Origin: Paraburkholderia polaris
Lineage (GTDB): Bacteria > Pseudomonadota > Gammaproteobacteria > Burkholderiales > Burkholderiaceae
Assembly (NCBI RefSeq): GCF_012927345.1
Contig: NZ_JABBGJ010000030.1
Coordinates: 1 to 64,000 of the forward strand
Length of the DNA stretch: 64,000 nt
Direction: 5' to 3'
The number at the start of each line of letters is the position of its first letter. Position 1 is the first letter of the stretch. This document shows, one piece after another, positions 61,064-64,000 of this stretch. The position numbers and the translations under genes are program-made. The notes below the pieces were generated by a model that was not told where the DNA came from, did not search any database, and saw only the letters and a list, made by a program, of their open reading frames with translations.

Positions 61064-62768
61064 GGTTAATTTCCTCCAGGGTGGTCTGACCGAGGCGCAC
61101 CGCGTCGACGGCTTGTTCTCGCATAAAACGCATGCCGCGTTGGCGTGCCATTTCCTTTAGCTGGCTTGCCGGCATCTGTTGCAAAATGGCTTCGCGCAGG
61201 TCGTCGTCCAGCGTCAGCACTTCGGCCAATGCGCGCCGGCTGCGATAACCACTGCCGCGGCAATGTCCACACCCCGACCCTTTCATCAGACGGCCGTTCG
61301 CCAACTGCTCACGCGTAATACGAGAGTCCTGCAGAAGCGCGTCGTCCGGGATAAACGGTGCTGCGCATTGAGTGCAAACGAGCCGGACGAGCCGCTGCGC
61401 CACCACCCCGTTCAGCGCCGTGACGAAGCTATAGGGGTCTATCTGCATATGCCGGAAACGGCTTAGCACGTCAAACACGTTGTTTGCATGGACAGTCGTG
61501 TAGACCAGATGGCCCGTCAGGGCGGCCTGAATCGCGATCTCCGCGGTTTCGCGGTCACGGATCTCGCCGACCAGTATCCGGTCAGGGTCATGCCGCAAAA
61601 TGGAGCGCAGTCCGCGAGCAAACGTCAGCCCCTTTTTTTCGTTTACCGGAATCTGCAGGATGTCTTCGAGTTGATACTCGACGGGGTCTTCGATGGTGAT
61701 GATCTTGTCGTCGCCACGCTTGATCTCGGAAAGCGTCGCATACAGTGTGGTCGTTTTGCCAGAGCCGGTTGGTCCAGTCACAAGTAGCATCCCGTATGGC
61801 TGATTCGCCAGTCTGCGCATCACCTGACGCGTCGTCGCATCGATACCCAGCATGTCCAGATTCAATTGCGCCATATCGGTTGTCAGCGACTGCCGGTCCA
61901 GGATACGCAGGACCGCATCTTCACCGAACAGGCCGGGCATGATCGACACGCGAAAATCAACCTCGCGCGCCTGGATGGATACTGAGAACCGTCCATCTTG
62001 TGGAATCCGTTTTTCGCCGATATCCAGTTCGGCCATCACCTTCAAACGTGAGATGACCTGCTCGGCCAGACTGGGGTCGGGCAGTGCGCGTGCAGTAGAA
62101 ATCACGCCATCGATCCGATACTTGATTGTCAGTCCGCGCAGGGAGTTCTCAAAATGGATGTCGGAGACGCGGTTTCGATGAGCGTCGTAAAGCGTCGAAT
62201 TCACGAGGCGCACGACCTGGCTCTCGTCGCTGGCGATCGACGCGAGAGAAATCTCTTCAGCGTCCAGCGCGCCGGTATCCGACCGGTCGAGCTGAATCAG
62301 TTGAGTCAGTGCCTCCTGATCGCTGCCATAACGTGCGAGCAAGACCTTCAGTTCGAGTGGATGCGCGCATGCCACGTCGAAATAGCCCACCAGCCGATAA
62401 CTCGCGAGTGAAATCAGCGATTCGTTCCACGGATCGTCACAGACAAAAATCCGGCTGGGTTCGCTGCTGCCGTCGTCTCTGCCACCGTCTGCGGCATTAT
62501 TCAGAACGACGCAGTTTTGCTTGAGGCATTCCGCGTAACTGAACACCGAAAAATCCGGGGTCATCGCTTCCATTTGCGTTAGCCGCTGAACGGGCATGCC
62601 GCTTTCGCGCGAGGCAAACTGCAATGCCTCATCGAGAGACAATCCGGCAAGCCTTTCCAGCGCGCTCAGAACGGCTTCGCCGCCGGTGAGCGCGAGTTCG
62701 CGCGCTCGCTTGAGCAGCAAGGCTTTCTGAGCGGGTTCGACGAGCGCCTCGGCTGCGGAGTTGCTCAT
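61044..62768 (-). CDS. gspE: Type II secretion/type IV pilus assembly ATPase (GspE/PilB)
   Basis: This hexameric ATPase drives pseudopilus assembly. The 574-aa product has a MshEN/GspE N-terminal region, SDIHFEN, Walker A GPTGSGKTTTLYA (~334), the Asp box, IITIEDPVEYQL, Walker B LRHDPDRILVGEIRD, the His box GHLVYTTVHANN and a tetracysteine zinc site (CTQC...CGHC). The tail LGQTTLEEINRVT is typical. All catalytic elements are present. It is four bases inside the end of the gspF gene. Confidence 0.93.
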   Translation of the reverse strand: MSNSAAEALVEPAQKALLLKRARELALTGGEAVLSALERLAGLSLDEALQFASRESGMPVQRLTQMEAMTPDFSVFSYAECLKQNCVVLNNAADGGRDDGSSEPSRIFVCDDPWNESLISLASYRLVGYFDVACAHPLELKVLLARYGSDQEALTQLIQLDRSDTGALDAEEISLASIASDESQVVRLVNSTLYDAHRNRVSDIHFENSLRGLTIKYRIDGVISTARALPDPSLAEQVISRLKVMAELDIGEKRIPQDGRFSVSIQAREVDFRVSIMPGLFGEDAVLRILDRQSLTTDMAQLNLDMLGIDATTRQVMRRLANQPYGMLLVTGPTGSGKTTTLYATLSEIKRGDDKIITIEDPVEYQLEDILQIPVNEKKGLTFARGLRSILRHDPDRILVGEIRDRETAEIAIQAALTGHLVYTTVHANNVFDVLSRFRHMQIDPYSFVTALNGVVAQRLVRLVCTQCAAPFIPDDALLQDSRITREQLANGRLMKGSGCGHCRGSGYRSRRALAEVLTLDDDLREAILQQMPASQLKEMARQRGMRFMREQAVDAVRLGQTTLEEINRVTFTG

Positions 62769-64000
62769 TGCAGACTCCCAGCCAGGTCGAAAATAGGCAA
62801 GTACAGCAACACGACGATCAGCCCGATTCCCAATCCCATTACCAGCATCAGTACCGGCTCAACCAGGCGCGCAAACCGCTCAACCCACTGCATGATTTCC
62901 CGTTCATGAAACAGTGCCGCCTGCTCCAGCATTCCAGCGATCTGACCGTTGCGTTCGCCGGCACGCAACAGACGCAACGCAACCGAGGTCATCAGGTTTT
63001 CATGCTGCAAGCTCTGGCTCATCTTCTTGCCTTGCGCAATGCTCAACATCGATCTTGTCAGGCCGGCCTGAAGCGTGAGGGGCAAAAGCTCTCGCGTCAT
63101 TTCAAGTGATGGCAGTAGCGCAACGCCACCTTGCAGCAGCATTCCAAGCGAGCGATAGAAGCGGGTCAACTGCATCAACTTCAATATTCCGCCTATCCAT
63201 TCGATTCGAGCGAGCGTTGCGACGCATTGCTGCTGCACCGCCGGACGCATCGGCAGCGCGGCTGCGGCGGCGAGCGTAACGGTCAGGCAGGCCAGCGATG
63301 CGGTTGTGTGATCGCTGGCGAAGAGCCCAAAGCTGATCAGCCATCGCGACAGCAGAGGCAACTCGGTATGCGTCATCCCCTCGTACACATGCCCGAAGCG
63401 CGGTGCGAGAAACCAGATCAGAAAGAAAGCGACGACCGTTCCCGTTATCAGAAGCATGGCCGGATAGAGTGAGGCTGCGATCAGTTTTTGCCTCACGAGG
63501 CTCACCTGACCGTCATATTGAAGATATCGCTCTAGCGCCTGCGTCATCCCACCTGTCTGCTCGCTTGCTGAAACCATAGCGACAAACAACCCAGAAAAGC
63601 AGTCTGGATGCGCGGCCAATGCGACTGAAAACGACTTGCCCTCTTGCATCAGGCGAATCAGTTCGGGCAGGACGTAATAACCTTTCTCCTCAACTGACGT
63701 GCCGGCACTGTTCTGCCGCCGACGCTCGTCGAGCGTTTCCAGCGCCTCGGTCAAGGCGAGTCCGGCGCGCAGTAGTGCCAGCAGTTCGTACACGAACAGG
63801 GATAAATCGAAACGGTTGCGCCGGAACAAGCTGGTGAGAGAAATGCGCGCGCGCGGCGATCTTGCCGTGCCGGCGCCGGCAGCACAGATATCGACCACCT
63901 GTACCCCGGCTTGCCTCGCACACCGCACGCCTTCCTGCTGCGCATCCTTTCGGTTCGCGGCGAGCAGGTCAAACTGCTGCAATTCCCCACGCGCATTCAG
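62765..64000 (-). CDS. gspF: Type II secretion inner-membrane platform protein GspF (5' end outside window)
   Basis: GspF is the polytopic membrane protein that GspE acts on. At least 411 codons are visible. The reading frame runs on to the right edge (LNARGELQQFDLLAANRKDAQQ), so the true start lies outside and the TTG at 63982 is not a real start. Two GspF domains are present: FVYELLALLRAGLALTEALETL and FYRSLGMLLQGGVALLPSLEMT. Three membrane segments are visible (LLITGTVVAFFLIWFLAP, ACLTVTLAAAAALP, VLMLVMGLGIGLIVVLLYLPIF). Its end overlaps gspE by four bases. Confidence 0.92.
   Translation of the reverse strand: MNARGELQQFDLLAANRKDAQQEGVRCARQAGVQVVDICAAGAGTARSPRARISLTSLFRRNRFDLSLFVYELLALLRAGLALTEALETLDERRRQNSAGTSVEEKGYYVLPELIRLMQEGKSFSVALAAHPDCFSGLFVAMVSASEQTGGMTQALERYLQYDGQVSLVRQKLIAASLYPAMLLITGTVVAFFLIWFLAPRFGHVYEGMTHTELPLLSRWLISFGLFASDHTTASLACLTVTLAAAAALPMRPAVQQQCVATLARIEWIGGILKLMQLTRFYRSLGMLLQGGVALLPSLEMTRELLPLTLQAGLTRSMLSIAQGKKMSQSLQHENLMTSVALRLLRAGERNGQIAGMLEQAALFHEREIMQWVERFARLVEPVLMLVMGLGIGLIVVLLYLPIFDLAGSLQ

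Noticed and set aside
63982..64000. Start of gspF at 63982
   Set aside because: The codon is TTG and the frame continues with a GspF-like N-terminus (LNARGEL) to the window edge, so the gene is cut by the edge rather than starting here.

Overview
The window is high-GC DNA with the gene content of a beta-proteobacterium of the Burkholderia/Paraburkholderia group. The evidence is a BcsD/BcsP-type cellulose operon, OmpC-like porins whose mature part begins QSSVTLYG, many LysR/LuxR regulators with solitary catabolic operons, and a Burkholderia-type repeat (GCAAAGAAAAGTAGG). No rRNA, tRNA, CRISPR array or replication origin was seen. The species call is an inference from gene families.

Region 1 (1-18.5 kb) is a cellulose biofilm block. 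A frameshifted IS3-type transposase lies at the left edge. The minus-strand operon bcsD-bcsP-bcsQ-bcsA-bcsB-bcsZ-bcsC is divergent from two plus-strand c-di-GMP genes, a membrane diguanylate cyclase and a GGDEF-EAL protein. BcsA has a PilZ domain, so these two enzymes are plausible local controllers. BcsC carries a roughly 300-residue P/Q/Y-rich linker. A 76-bp inverted repeat (74/76 identical) brackets the block.

Region 2 (18.8-25.5 kb) is the homoprotocatechuate meta-cleavage operon hpaG1-G2-E-D-F-H-I (minus strand) with the divergent MarR repressor hpaR and a good palindromic operator. The hydroxylase hpaBC is absent from the window.

Region 3 (25.5-46.3 kb) is a catabolic and transport block. 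It holds a LuxR regulator, a porin, an MFS transporter, a histone-deacetylase-fold amidohydrolase, a MoaF protein, two SDRs, a second LuxR regulator, an aldehyde dehydrogenase, a class III aminotransferase and an EutR-like AraC regulator. It continues with an APC permease, an exported arylsulfatase, an exported formylglycine-generating enzyme, a second porin, and a D-serine-dehydratase-like enzyme with a HAD hydrolase. MoaF, arylsulfatase and amine-handling genes beside a homoprotocatechuate pathway suggest uptake, deconjugation and degradation of sulfated or N-acylated aromatic monoamines such as tyramine or dopamine. This is the most interesting inference in the window.

Region 4 (46.4-54.7 kb) holds a LysR regulator divergent from a sulfotransferase-like protein, then a small operon (MHS transporter, Gfo/Idh oxidoreductase, variant type II dehydroquinate dehydratase) with a divergent LysR regulator. 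That operon looks like quinate/shikimate-type catabolism. A solitary mmsA follows.

Region 5 (54.8-64.0 kb, minus strand) is a tightly overlapping operon running off the right edge: gspF, gspE, pilM/N/O/P-like genes, a secretin with N-terminal TPR-like and C-terminal cohesin-like parts, and three pseudopilins. It is a hybrid type II secretion/type IV pilus machine.
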